From the NCBI RefSeq assembly GCF_051020975.1, contig NC_135037.1:2356001-2420000 (forward strand): a DNA stretch of 64,000 nt. Direction: 5' to 3'. The number at the start of each line of letters is the position of its first letter. The stretch's first letter is position 1. Below are positions 1 to 12,261 of this stretch, in pieces. The DNA is from Osmia lignaria lignaria (taxonomy: Eukaryota; Arthropoda; Insecta; Hymenoptera; Megachilidae). Below the pieces are notes generated by a model that ran no database searches, was not told the DNA's origin, and saw nothing but the letters and a program-made list of their open reading frames with translations. The translations under genes were made by a program, and so were the position numbers.

Positions 1-2067
1 ACGGAAATAAATTCGTAACGATTTTCTCACAAGCTGTCGCTCGACTTATCGTTTCCTACGTTTCCTAAGAATTTTCCATATCGGTATCGACGTAACCGGG
101 ACACGTTTACGATCTTTTCACCAGACCCAAGCAAATTGACGAGGATAATTGGCTGTAGTCTCGTTAGACGAGCGTATATGGCGGCAATTAGAGAGGAAAA
201 GAATAAAAAAGTGTATAGGTTGAAATCGGGGACACAACGATTTCGACGACATAACGATCGCGACGCGTGGGCAGCGTCGATAAAGTTTCGATCAGAGGTC
301 CGAGGGTACGCGAGATGGCCGTGCAGAAGAGGAGAAGCGGCGACGCGGAGCGTTGCAGCGCAGCCGGCGCCGCGCTGTAAACCGCAAGAAAAATCTCGCT
401 GAATTATCGGTGCGGTTCTCGGTGCATGCTGTTGCATCGATGGCGATAGAAGCGGCCGGAGGAGCGTGTAACTGTGCGAGCATCGTATCCGCGTCGGTGT
501 GCAGCCCCGTTGCCCCGGTGTTACCACTGCCCGTGCATTATCAGAATGTAACGACGTCAGCGGTACACGCGACCAGACCGGACCACCGCACACACGACGA
601 CACCATACACACCGGTCCGCGTCTCTTAATCATCCGATTTTTCCTGCCGATCCACCCTCGCCACTCCGCCTCGCCTCGCTTGTTTCTCACCCCCCGTCGC
701 TTTGCCCCCTCTCGTTTTTCCAATCGATACACGGAAAGCCCTGGATACCGGGCGATTTTCGAGTTAAGGTGGGATTTCCTATCGAACGCATATATTTTAG
801 CGTACGCGTCTGATGATAGCAACGTGGTAATAATTTTAAACCAAAGGCATTGCGTTTCTTTTATCTACTTTCGCTTTTCTTTCGGTGTAAAGACAGTTTC
901 TAATGGAGCAACGTTCGAAATCTATCATATTGGGAGCGTCCAAAGACGCAATGACGATTCAATCGACATTCTGATAGGATAACGGGCGGTTAAAGAGGAC
1001 ACTCGAGAAGAAAGGCCCGCACGAGCCGACGGCTCGTCCAGCTCTGTTCTCTGACTCCGACTCGGATTATTTGGATCCCTATCCCTACGGCTTTCTCTTT
1101 CCTCCAGTTTTCTCTTTCCCTCCTGTCCCTCTGTTCCCGTCTCTGTCCCATCTAACCGGTATCCCTCGGCCCTCTTTCTCCTTCGCCCTCACCGTGTCGC
1201 GCTGAATCCGTTTCCGTTGTGACTGCCGCTGCGCGTCTCTCGCTGCGATATAATTGTCCGCCGTCGCGACCAGTTCCCTCAACGATCGATCATCCGTCGA
1301 CCGCGTTATCTCGATAGGCCATGGTTTTAAAACAAGATCGCCTCGAGACGAGACGAAACGTAGTTAAAGATAAAAAGATGAATAATTTCGTTGGACGTTG
1401 GACGCGTAAGAGGAGCGTAAAGTCGGGGACAATAGTTTTGCCGATCGCAGCGGATCCCCTCGTTCCGTTTACCATTCCGTTTCGTCTGCCGTCTAACTGG
1501 TGGGTGGGGTAAGCTTGTACTACAGCCACTTCTCTCTGTCTCGTCGGTGGGGACGATTCATTCAGAGAAACTGCCGTGAAAGGGACACCTGTTGGCACAG
1601 AGGCCCGTTGACAATTCTAGATGCAAGGGCACGTGCCTACCCTGTCGTGGCAAAGCGATCGAGAGAGACGAGCCAATTCGACGAGCGTCTATCGAAGGAA
1701 CGATGAACGTGGAAACGAAAATCGGCAAGAGTTTGTGGGTGGTTGGTGAGAAGCAGAAGCCAAGCCGCGATTAAAATATGTTTTCTTGTTGTTTTTTCTT
1801 TCATTTTTTAGTAGCCCGGTAGCAAGGTAAGGAACGTAGCTGGCCGAAGATAAAGTGCTGCCCAGAGGGGACACCGGGCGTTATTAATACACGCGAGGAT
1901 CGTAGCTTCCGTTCTCGCCGGAACGGTAGGTACAAAAAGTGGTTGTTGGTTTTGTGTACGGATCCCTCTTATCGTCGCGAGTCATCGAGAATCCAGGAAT
2001 TTCGTGAGACAAGGGGGATAGTCATTCCTCCGTTTGATCTAAAGCTAGCTTACTCTGGTACACTCAC
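1..2067 (-). other. dac: dachshund intron downstream of exon 1 (partial)
   Basis: On the minus strand this follows the GTGAGT splice donor at 2067-2062, so it is the 5' part of the intron after dac coding exon 1; the remaining dac exons lie outside the window to the left. I see no second exon with a matching acceptor and conserved protein here. Open frames in this stretch have no recognisable similarity and are treated as chance. Confidence 0.75.
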
Positions 2068-2852
2068 CTGGCTGTTGTGCAGTCCCTGTAGAGGATATCG
2101 AAGTCCTTGCAACTAAGGAGCTTGCAACGGTTGACGCCAGGCTGGATAGCTCCGAGTCCGCGTAGAATCCTAACTTGTTCGACGTTGCACACCAACGGCA
2201 CTATATCGAGCCTCTTGAGTTTTGTGTAGACGGTGTGCAGGCCACCGACCAGGTGTTTGAGGAACAACTCGAACGCCTGCGGCAGGCAAAGCATCGTGTC
2301 CCCGGCGATGATGAACGCGGCCACTTTTTGACCGCGATAGTCGACCAGTTTGCACTCGTTCGCGGTAGGATCGCTGGTGCTGATCGGCGGCGGGCTATTG
2401 TAGGACCTCGGGGGTAGAACGGCGTGATGGGCCGCCATAAGCTCGAGCGGTGAGCCATGGTGACCGCTTAGCATGCCACCGAGTTGACCGAGCAGTCCGA
2501 GTCCCGGTGGCGGTAGTCCCGGCATTCGGGGCACCATACCTGGCGGTGCACCGGGTGCTCCCCCGGCGGAAAGAGGCGGTGGGCTCAACGGAAGTCCTTG
2601 AGGTGGCGAACCTCTGGTCGGCGATCCCGGCGTGGGAACACCGCGATGCTGTTGCTGCTGCGATTGTTGATCGCGGAGTTGGTCCCGCGGATGAGGCTGC
2701 TGGTGCGACGGCGGTGGTTGGTGTTGGGAACCGTGGAGTTGTTGCTGTTGAGCTTGTTGTGCCGACGGACTGTGAGGATGTTTCGGGCTGCCGGTTACGG
2801 GACTGGCGCGACTGCTGTGATCGGAAGCGCTATCCATCGCTCCGTGATCCAT
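2068..2852 (-). CDS. dac: Dachshund, first coding exon (partial gene)
   Basis: Transcriptional cofactor of the Ski/Sno/Dac family, nuclear, part of the retinal-determination network (eyeless, sine oculis, eyes absent, dachshund) and of leg patterning. The exon starts at the first ATG of the frame (MDHGAMDSASDHS) at 2852; the frame runs open further upstream without an earlier ATG. Residues 1-165 are low complexity: Gln/His runs (opa-type CAG/CAA), then Pro/Gly/Ser-rich. Residues 166-261 are the N-terminal Dachbox, including CLPQAFELFLKHLVGGLHTV, LKRLDIVPLVCNVEQVRILR and GAIQPGVNRCKL, near-identical to the family. The exon ends after TGCACAACAGCCAG at a GTGAGT donor (2067-2062) in phase 2, just past the Dachbox. 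The C-terminal Dachbox is outside the window. The family call is certain; the start codon is likely but not proven. Confidence 0.95.
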
Positions 2853-4239
2853 CGGGCGTCCAAAGGGCACGCGTCTCTCCGTTGTCGTCGACCACCTTCC
2901 TCTTAAGATTTCGTAACCTTTCCTCGAAATGTTACGGTGTAGCGGCGAAACGGCCCACAGCCGTTTCTCCTTTCCCTACTTATCCTCCTCGTCTTGCCTC
3001 GATTCTCGCCACGTGGACACCACGAGATACGAGGATGACGACAACGCGAGTCTCAACGCATACTAAATTGATCGTTTTCCTTTGGTTCCAACGGCCGGCC
3101 GGCTGCCGGAACCAGCCGATGAGGTGCGTCGCGTCGACCCAGGATCGGCCACGCGATACGAGCTCGCCAGTCGATTTTCCGCGAGTCTCACTGTCACTCG
3201 AGCTAACTGTCGCGTCTCACGGAGTACGTTGGACCGTGTATAGATACGTAACGATTTCACTGTGCACAACCACTGGAAGAACCGTGTCCATGACAATTGG
3301 CGACCGTCACTCGACGCTGTCCACGACCTCGGCTTCGTTCTTGTTGCGAGCAGGTCCGTGTTCCGCGTGCTGGCCGGCTTCGCCCGAGGAGCAGCCAAGC
3401 TGCCCCTCGCTCAACTATCAACCAACCACCAGATTTCCTTCGCGACGCGTTGCCTCTGTTCGTTCACTAACGAAACTGAAGCACAAGACGACCAAAGAAC
3501 ACGGGGCAACAACAGGCTTGGTCGTGAAACAACGCGAACTTGGAATCCTCGTTGACGACGAAAAGCGCGAACACGACGGAACCGACGTCAACGAGTGACG
3601 TGCGACACGCACGACCGCAACGAGAACACCACGGTAACGAGGACTACGACGAAGAACGCTGTCGCGACGTGACAGCGATCGCAATCACGGTAACGAGGAC
3701 GACGAGCACAACGGTGACGACGGCGACGGCAACGGCAACGGCGACGACGACGGCGACAGCAGCGGCGACGACGACGGCGAAAGCGGCTGCGGCTGCGGCG
3801 GTAACTCGCAGGGACGCGCGTCGCTCGTTCTCAAAGTGGCAAACGCTCTCTCGGTCGAGTCGGGAGTATTTCCCTACCCAGTCACAGATGTAATAAATAA
3901 AAACATCAGTGGGAGCTCGAGGAACGGGGAGGATGGGCGTTCTGTGCGCGCAACCGACTATCCGGTTGGCGGAGTCACCGGGGTGGCAGTTCTCCCTATT
4001 GGACGGTAACCTCGTACCGTCGACGCCTTTCGAACCTTCCCTCGACCGGTGGCGGGACGAGCGAGAATTCCCCACTACGGGGCAACCTCTGCCACCGACG
4101 ACGCGTACCGACGATCCCGACCGGGACGATTCCGGGGGCGACTAACACACGGAGACATCCAGACGCAGACGCGAGTCTCGACAAGACAGTACGATTCGAA
4201 CCTACCGCCGATCTACGCGCTACGAGTGGGGATTTCTTC
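2853..4239 (-). promoter_or_regulatory. dachshund 5' flank / probable 5' UTR and promoter region
   Basis: Sequence immediately upstream of the dac start on the minus strand. It is CG-dinucleotide rich and carries a GAC/GGC trinucleotide stretch (separate entry). No conserved protein is seen on either strand. The transcription start cannot be placed from sequence alone, so the UTR/promoter boundary is an inference from position. Confidence 0.4.
3700..3806 (+). repeat. ACG/GCG trinucleotide repeat
   Basis: Imperfect trinucleotide tract of acg, gcg, aac and gac triplets ending in gcggctgcggctgcggcgg. It generates Thr/Ala-rich chance frames on the plus strand and Val/Ala-rich ones on the minus strand. 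It lies roughly 0.9 kb upstream of the dac start codon. Confidence 0.85.
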
Positions 4240-5340
4240 TTTTTCCTCGCGACCTCTCCCTCCACGACACCCTTTGCTCTCGCCACCGCTACTCCTCTTC
4301 GCTCCTCTTTGCTCCACGCCACTCTTCGCCTCGCCTCGCCTCGCCTAAACCTAACCTCCCTCGCCCCACCCCACTTTCACCCAACCCTTACGATCCTTGT
4401 CGCGTTTCGGTTCTTCCCTTCTCCGCTGCCCCCTAGTTTCTTCTTTCTTCCCTTTTCCGTTTTTTCCTTTCTTCTACTCGATTTACCCTCCCGTTTCTTT
4501 TTCTCTTCCCATTCTACATTCTCTCTCGTTCGATTTTCTTCTCTTCACCAACCCCCTCGTCGTTCCAACCTTTTTCTTTTCTTTTCTTTTCTTTTCTTCC
4601 ATTTCGTTCTTTTCCCTTCGCGATTCTCCGTGCACCCAAACCCTTTGCCTCGCTACCTTTTCCTTCTTCTCTTTCTCTCATTTCCTCCTTCACAGGTACG
4701 CGTTATCTCTCTCCGTCTCTCCTTCCGATTACTCCCTCCCACTTGTTCTTGCAGCCTCTCCTCCCACCTTGACTCACCGTTTGCACGCTCTCTTCAAGTC
4801 GCTCTCTCTCGCGCGACCAGCGGTAGTCTCCACCTCGTTTCCTCTTTCGCACCCGTCCCTATTCTTCGTGTCTCTGGCTCTCTCTGTCCCTCCCTCCACC
4901 CCTTCGTCGCTCTCTTCGTTTCTCCCTGTTCCTCGGTTCTCTGTCCGTACGACGAAGAATGTCGCCGGCGTTCGAATCGATCGGTCGGTCTCAGCGCGCG
5001 CGGGGGGTCCCCCTTCCCGTTGCTTGCACTCCCTCCCCATCGTCGCGGAGAGCCTGTCCTCCCTGCCATCTTCTTCTTCGCCGTTCCCTCGGATCTCCTC
5101 TACCATATTCGCCATCAGCATTACACGAGCGCACTTATTTCTTCTGTAGGTAACTCTGCTTCCTCGCGATCTCTCTCTGCTCCTCGACCACCCTCTTTTG
5201 CCTCTGCCCAACCCTTCCCTAACCCCTCGTACCGCGACTCCGACTCGCTACCACCTTTCGTCCGCCTTCTCCTCCACCTCTTCCTCCTCCTTCTCCTCCA
5301 CCTCCTCCTCCTCGCGCCATACGCGATATACCATACCCGA
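4240..5340 (+). repeat. Pyrimidine-rich (CT) low-complexity tract
   Basis: About 1.1 kb in which the plus strand is overwhelmingly C and T, with local simple repeats: cgcct near 4327-4347, ttttc near 4571-4597, and ctc/cct triplets near 5263-5318. Many CTCTC words occur, i.e. GAGAG on the minus strand, the core of GAGA-factor sites. A long open frame through it (Ser/Leu/Phe/Pro only) is a composition effect, not a gene. It sits 1.4-2.5 kb upstream of dac. Confidence 0.85.
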
Positions 5341-8300
5341 CACTCTCCTCGGCTCTCGGTAAGCTTCGAGCATGAGTGCTTAATATCTTTGTACCATACC
5401 TAAAGCGACCGTATCCGCCGATGCTTCTCGCGTCCAAACTTTTCCCTTCGGACGTTCTTCGCGAACCTCTCTAGTCTCTCGTTAATTTCTGCCGCCACTC
5501 GGTCCGCTTAGTCGCGCGAGAAAAACTCTTGGTTGCGCCCTCTGCAATTTTCCACATCCTCTAGCCATCTTCTGAAAGTAAGAAGATCGTAAGAACAGCG
5601 TCCGGGCCGAAAACTTGAATGGACCATAGTACAGGGTGGTCATGGTAGTGGTGGTGGCGGTGTTCGTTGGCGCGAAATCCAAGGGGAGAAATTCCAGAGA
5701 AGAAGACCCCTCTGTCCGATTAACTCGTCACGGACGATAGTTCGAAGGTTTTCGAGATAGGCGAGAAAGAAACACGAAGGAGGGATCATCGTTTGGCCTT
5801 TTTCTAACGGTCAACCCCCGATCAGTCCTCTCATCAGCCCGGTGACCCAGATTCACGAGGAAAGACCCTCCGCGTTTGTTACCAGTACACATACTACGTG
5901 TACATACGTGTATATACGTATAGGTAACAGGCTTCGCAGACACGTATTCCTCCACCGCAGCTGATCCCTTGACCTCGTGCAACCCCAAACGAAACGAGAC
6001 CCCCTGGGCCTAACGTTCATTGACCATCTCCCGCTTGGACGAACGGGGGCCGATCGTCTTGTCGTTCCAGTTTTCTAACAAAAGCTGTCCACGGCTTTAC
6101 CTCGATTACCTTCCACCTTCGATTGCGACCACTTGCCAAAATCATGGCAAGTTTAGACTTAGGCTCGTTCTTCTTCCCTAACGTTTTATTTCATCAAATA
6201 TCGTTGATAATAAATCGAGTAAGGAAGAACGTTTTCTGACAAAGAATAAAGTGATATTGTTTGCGGCGAGAAGGCGATCGATCGCGAGATCCAAGTCCCT
6301 CGTCCGAGGAAGGTCGAGGATCGGTAGGGGACCGATGTTTGCCACGAACCAAACCACGTCCAATTAGTGGAATTAATACCGGTTGGCTTTGGGGGAGCTA
6401 ATGCCTCTGTGTGCATACCTACGGGTATGCACGTCGATGACTGCACTTTCCTTCGTGCGTAATGAAGGACAATCCCGTCGGTTGTACCAGCTCGATGCAT
6501 TCGCTCGTCCAAGCAACCGCTGCCTCCTCTTGTTTTGCGGTCACGAGAAAATATCTCGAACCGACCAGCTTACGACTTTGAGCGTGCTCCGACTGTAACG
6601 GTGCCTGCCTGTCTTTCGCTGCCCGCGGAACAATTTCATTCGCGGCTTTGTTCGCTTCCTGTATACCCCTTTTCGGCTACGTTCATCGATACGCGATTCG
6701 CGTGAAAAGTAAATTCAATTACTTTTTGATAAAACTAAATTTAGAATATTTAGTTGCAAAGAGGGTTCGAAAAGCAATCGGGTAAAAAAATGTAAACCTG
6801 ATCGACGGTGATTTTCAAGCGAGTCACCGTATGTTCGTTCGTTCACGAGAGTGCGGTTCGCTAGCGGTGTTCCTGTTACTGCTCATTGGCCACCCTGCAC
6901 GAGAGAATTGCGCGAAACACAAGCAGAGCGTGTTGTTACGTAACCCTGGTCATTGTTTGCACATCGTCGTCGTCGTCGTCACAGAATTGTAACGGAGAGA
7001 ATACCAGCGAAAAATGAGCGTCGAATAAGCGAGGAAAAAAGCGCGAATTTTCCCAGAGAGCTTGTAGAGAGAACGAAGGCATTCCTTGGCAACCGAGCAG
7101 ACACGCGTCACGAGGACTTCAGTGCACCGGAAGCGTCGCTCTTCTGGATATCTTTGTCCGACGTTCCGTTTACCGTGTGTTCGCGACACGGATTTTTCTC
7201 CAGATTTTTTGCCACTGTTATCCTATCGCCATTAATCGCGTTAGCCTGTGTGGAAGAGGAGAGTTAATAGAGCGACGTTTACCATCGACTGGACGTTCAC
7301 GAAGAGAAGTCATCTTCTGTCCGCCCCGATTGCCAACCTTAGCTTGTCTCTCGTTTCCTTTGCTCGTCGTGTTTCTCATCGCGTTTCCTCTCGAACGGCT
7401 TTCCGTTTTCTCCTTGAATTTACAGCATGCTCTGCCGTCATCCCCTTGATTCGTCGCCGATCGTCGCTCGTCGGCCACTCCACCGGTCTATCAGAGGAAA
7501 GAGAACATCGATCGAATTAACGTAATTACTCGTTCGTGCGTGATACGTGCGCGTCGTGGCAAAACGAGCGTCAAAGTCGATCCTCGGGAGTCACGAAAGA
7601 GCGGGGCAGATTTTACAAAACGTTAATTGCACGCGCGCGGGCCTATGTGTATAACGTATAGAACGCTGACTCTATACCGTATAGCCACAGGTCGGAGAAA
7701 AATCAAGAGCCGAAATAATGGATTTCGAGGCGGGACGATGAAAAACGACGATAATTTTTCTGGACAAGTACCGTCAACGTTCGGCTTTTTCAGCCCGGTT
7801 TACGCGCAACTAATTACCCATATGCCACGTGTTATTATAAATAGCCAATCGTTACCGACACACAGCCGCATCCGCGATTCGCCCATAATGGCGTGTTATC
7901 GGATAAATAAAACGGATAGCCACGGAAGGGTGCGCTCCGATTATGCATCGACGCCTCTCGTCAGCGTATGTTGCTACGTATACCTACTCTCTGGCCACCC
8001 GTATAACTGTTTTCCCAACGAACGACGTCGATAGCTTTTTTACTCGTTCCAACGTTCTCCATTATTCTCTCTCTCTCCCCCTTTGAATTAGTAAGTATAT
8101 ATCTAGCATGTAAACGAGACGACATACTGTAACGAGGAAAAGCTTATCGAGACACAAAAATTTCTTACCATTATTCAGTGCGTACAACTATAATACTCTA
8201 CATTTAATTATCATTGAATTTGTGAAAAAACGAGTTCTTGTCCTTTTTTACAAAATACTTCGGTGTAAGTTGCTTCAGCTATCATGAAAAATACTTTTGA

Positions 8301-11300
8301 ATATGCGAAAAAAGGACAGCAAGCGACACGTCTTTTTGGAAGGTAAAATGATTTCAGTCCGCCGTGATATTCCGGCTAAACGCATTAGAAGGCTCATTTA
8401 AATACGACACAATGACGACCCGCAGCGCCCCGTCGCACGCTAAAATTCGTCGGTTGAAATAATGCTGTCCAAACACGTTATCTTGGCATCGTCTAAATCC
8501 ATTCCGTTCATCGATCACAACGAGCCGTTGATCAGGATGCTTCTGAACGAAATTTCTGAACGAAATAACCTCGTGACATCTGCGTTTTGTCCGGCATCGA
8601 ACGAGGAGATGATTTTCGTTCGCGAAAGTAACGCGTTGCCGGTCTCGCCGCGGCTCGACACCTCTATCCGACGTCAATACTTTTCCACGTTGAACGCGAC
8701 GCAAGACAATCACGTTGACACCCGGTGATGGATGTCCTGGCCGCTCAAAATACCCCCCTTCAGTTTTCCCGCCAATAAAGCCCATTGTAAATGCGAACTA
8801 TTCGAAATATTAGAGCGGCATGGCGATTACCGGCCGTTCAGTCATCGTTCCTGACGCACCGTAATCCTTTCCATCTTCCTCCGCGTCCTTTTTTGTTCTG
8901 CCGCCTCTCGTGCTCTTCGCTTTCCTTCGCTCCGAAACTCGTCCCCCCGAATCAGCCTCTCGTTTCGTCGTCTTTCCTCGCGCGACGTGCCTCAAACCTC
9001 GATTTCCTGCAGCCGGGTATAAAAGAAAGAAAAAAAAAAAAAGAAAATGTCCTATCGAATGTCGAAACATCCTGCTGACAGCATATCTATTATTACCCGG
9101 AGCCCCGAAGGTTGTTCCTCTATCGGCCGTTGACAATCTCTGACGTGCCTTGTGCTCAATGAACAGCGTAACAATACTATTTCAGCAATCGAGCGAGAGA
9201 AGACAACCGGCAAACGCGGGATCGACGGTTCTCCGTTGCCGCGCTAGAAGAATGAACCACCTCGCTGTCACTTCTGGTTGCTCGTTATCGGTGTGCCGAG
9301 TCCCTTAGATACTAGCCTCCAACGTTGTAGGCGGCAGCGAGAATTTTCAACGTCCAACCCAGAGAGAAGCAATGTCCTCGTCCATAGATAAATAGAAAGG
9401 AAAAGAATCGTGTTGGAATTGTTTGTTCTCTTTCTTCTCGAAAAGTTAGCCTCGATTATCTTCACCGAGAAGGAGACAAGCCGATTCGTCGCCCCCTCTA
9501 GGGCTTCGACTCCGTGAACGCTGTGAAGCTTAAAGAGATAGGATTACTCGCGATTCGAAATTTATTTACACCGGCCTTAATCCCTATTATAGCCGCACGC
9601 GTAGCCCGAGGAAATGGCCGAGCAATTTCGGATTTCGACTGCCGTGAGATGATGGATCGCCGTTTCGTAGCCCGGCGCTGATGATACCTCGCAGATGTAA
9701 CCTCCGCACCCTTTTCGGGACGGAACCACTTGCCGGTGATTATCGATTAAACGCATGCACGTTGTTGCCTCCTCTACTCGGGTCTTGCCTCGATTTTCTT
9801 TCTAGTTCGCCCCCCTTCCTTCCTTCCTTCCTTCCTTCCTTCCTTTCTTTCATTCTTTCTTTTCCTTTAAGTCTTCGGTTGTATCGCTTTCGTTCCGGCA
9901 CCGCCGACATCTGGCCCGCGGCGGCCTGATCGCCCTATCGTATCCAGAACGGCAAACTTTCCGTATCGCTGGATAAAAGGCTTGGATCGTCGTCGAAAAG
10001 TCGGCTGGCAAGTTCGCGGTCGTGCACACGGAAGCAGACGTCAAACGTGGCCTCGATGTTGGCCTAAAACTTGAATTATCGTCTCTGTAACGAGCAATCT
10101 CGATAGGATTAAAAGGTTGTTTACCGGAACGGAAAGCCGTGGAGTTTGGGTTTACTTGGCGCAGACGACAGAAGCGTATCCTGCCGGCGACGGCTTCCTA
10201 GGGAATGCATACGCGTTACACTTGTGTCTAGTTACTCTCTTCCTTTAGCTACTCTCGTTACGCGAGCTACTCCAGCCAACCGTTCCCGTCTATCCACAGT
10301 CCCTTGATAAAAATTAACATCCATATACCGGGCGCGTGCGAGCCACTCGAGCCAGACGACTTCCGGAAATGTCGAACATATGTCGCCACTTCAGATAATC
10401 CGAAGCTTTTAACCAATAATCTAATCAGCATCAAGGAACGAGAAATACATTTAGCATAATCGATCAGTACTACGGTTACCTTAAATGCATTTCGATCCAC
10501 CTTTCAAAGATAAGCGACTCTTCACCGGGATACATCTGGTCGGTTATGATATGGTATTGCTCTTGAAAAAGTATGTTTCACCTCCAGAGTGACATTTTCG
10601 TTTCCAGACATTCCACTTGGGAGAGAGATTGCCGACTTTGGCGGGGTCACACAAATATTCTTTCGACCTCTTAAAGAAACGTAACAGAAATATACCAATG
10701 ATGTTTCTAACGATAAAAACGATGCAGAGTTGTGAACGGAATCGGGCAAAGCTGTGCAAGAATTTTGCTCAGGCTGAAAGTCAGACGGGTAAGTCGGAAC
10801 ACGCCCGAGGAGGCGCAAGCTTCTTCGACTTTATAAATAATAAATTCGCGTGAAAACAGCCAGAAAGACGGAGAGAAGACAAAGACAGCGGGAGGATGGA
10901 AGAAAAGGAAGAACGAGGAGGGAGGTGAAGGAAAGACGAGAGAAACGAGGGAGAGACAGAGACGGGTGATAATAAAGAGCAGGCAGTAAGAGCGGCGAAG
11001 TGACGTCCTGTGTCGCGGAGTCATAAACTGGGCCCTAGGATCTCGGGCTTACACTCTTATTAAAACGTCGTCCTGCATATTGACGGTTATTGATCACCTT
11101 TCGCACACCTCGCTGCTTTTACGATACAAGGTTCGTGTCACCTTGAAAACCACGGATACCATCGACGTTTCGCAAAGAGTTTGACGATGTCCGTGTGGAA
11201 ATGCATGTTTATTCGTATTTGGTAATACTGTAATATATTCACGAATATATGTACCTAACGAAACGATTAAAATTGCAACAGAACTGATCACGTTATTGAC

Positions 11301-11639
11301 GCGCCTTTTGTCTTAACCGTTAGATACATTGTTAAGTGATACCATGTATAATGAGCATCGTACTGTCAACCAAATGTAGTCACTGTTTGATGTAAATTGC
11401 TGCTCCCTTACTCTTGTACGAGTCCTTTGAACAGGAGGTCCTTCAATGCGCTCTTTGCGAACAGTACCATTAAATCTATCTAGCGGTGAACAACGTAACT
11501 AACAAAACAGAAAATTACAAAAAACTAGAAAATTTTGCTCTTTACTGAAAAGAACAGAACATTATACGGTTACATTGCAGTCTAAAAAGTCTTATCAAAA
11601 TAAAGGTTTGACAAATTTGTATTTTAAAAAGACAATTCG
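5341..11639. other. Intergenic region between dachshund and the COX7A-related gene
   Basis: No conserved coding exon, tRNA or rRNA recognised on either strand. It contains a short CGT triplet run near 6962-6980 and the cttc microsatellite listed separately. Given dac upstream of it, cis-regulatory DNA is plausible, but nothing in the sequence proves it. Confidence 0.6.
9811..9850 (+). repeat. (CTTC)n microsatellite
   Basis: Perfect cttc tetranucleotide run following a C stretch and trailing into ctttctttcattctttc. Simple sequence with no coding meaning. Confidence 0.9.
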
Positions 11640-11725
11640 ATAATTCGATCTTAGCGACATCTATACAGAAACGGTGGAAACTACACGACAACTTACCGAC
11701 TTTGTTTTCGAGAACACGTGACCTA

Positions 11726-11960
11726 GGGGGTCTCTAACACCCCAGTATGATATCCGATCGGTATGCAAGGTTCCGTCGTAAAGGGGTCCCTGACACCCCA
11801 CGATGATGTCGGGGCGGTATCTAGAGGGCGTCATTGGCACAGCGGGGTCCCTGACACCCCTAGATGAAATCAGGTCCGTATTAAGAGGGCACAACCAATA
11901 TAATAATCGTCCTCTATTTTTTTCCGCAGTTTATTTAATTTACTTATTTATCTTTTATCC
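11726..11960 (+). repeat. Solo block of the 60-bp ggggtccctgacacccc repeat plus AT-rich tail
   Basis: Three units start at about 11726, 11783 and 11844, each opening with a variant of ggggtccctgacacccc, followed by gggcacaacc and an AT-rich piece containing gtttatttaatttac. The same order (60-bp units, gggcacaacc, gtttatttaatttac) occurs in the left arm of the palindrome at 13583-13960 and inverted in the right arm. This is a detached partial copy of that arm, in the same orientation as the left arm, on the other side of the COX7A-related gene. Confidence 0.85.
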
Positions 11961-12112
11961 ACGTACAGGTTTTTAAAAATTCGAAGGAATAATAGAAATA
12001 GCCGAAAGTAATTTTAATGATTTAATTATAATAGTGAGTTCACATCATTGAAGTAACAATGTAATTTATACGCTATGTATTTCTCTATAAATGTCTATAT
12101 GACGATTATGTA

Positions 12113-12128
12113 TTTATTTATTTTTATT
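12113..12128 (-). terminator. Poly(A) signals of the COX7A-related gene
   Basis: On the minus strand three AATAAA hexamers (plus-strand TTTATT at 12113-12118, 12117-12122 and 12123-12128) lie at and directly after the stop codon; the first overlaps the end of the TAA. They imply a very short 3' UTR. Confidence 0.6.
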
Positions 12129-12261
12129 AGAACTTCTTGTGAAGTTGAACCATGTAATACATGTTTGCAAGAAAGCTCAATGTAGTTAGTGCGATACAAC
12201 CACGATATATTATTACATCTCTGGTACCAGCCAAGAGAAATGAAGGTTTTGACAGGTCAGC
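12127..12261 (-). CDS. COX7A-related gene, coding exon 3
   Basis: 44 codons plus TAA after acceptor atgttacag. It carries TRDVIIYRG, the family signature before the span, then the single hydrophobic segment and the C-terminal LHKKF. Confidence 0.9.
   Translation of the reverse strand, partial: ADLSKPSFLLAGTRDVIIYRGCIALTTLSFLANMYYMVQLHKKF

Noticed and set aside
2450..3598. Plus-strand frame of 382 codons opposite dachshund
   Set aside because: It is antisense to the dac exon and its CG-rich flank; the real coding signal is the Dachbox on the minus strand.
4180..4210. gattcgaacc resembling a tRNA T-loop complement
   Set aside because: No matching A-box, acceptor stem or anticodon arm within 80 bases on either strand.
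4309..5403. Long plus-strand open frame of 364 codons
   Set aside because: Only Ser, Leu, Phe, Pro and Arg-type composition from a CT-rich tract, with overlapping open frames in other phases; no domain and no plausible start.
8354..8785. Overlapping frames on both strands (143 and 88 codons)
   Set aside because: No recognisable domain or splice context; a local tandem copy of tctgaacgaaat suggests noncoding sequence.
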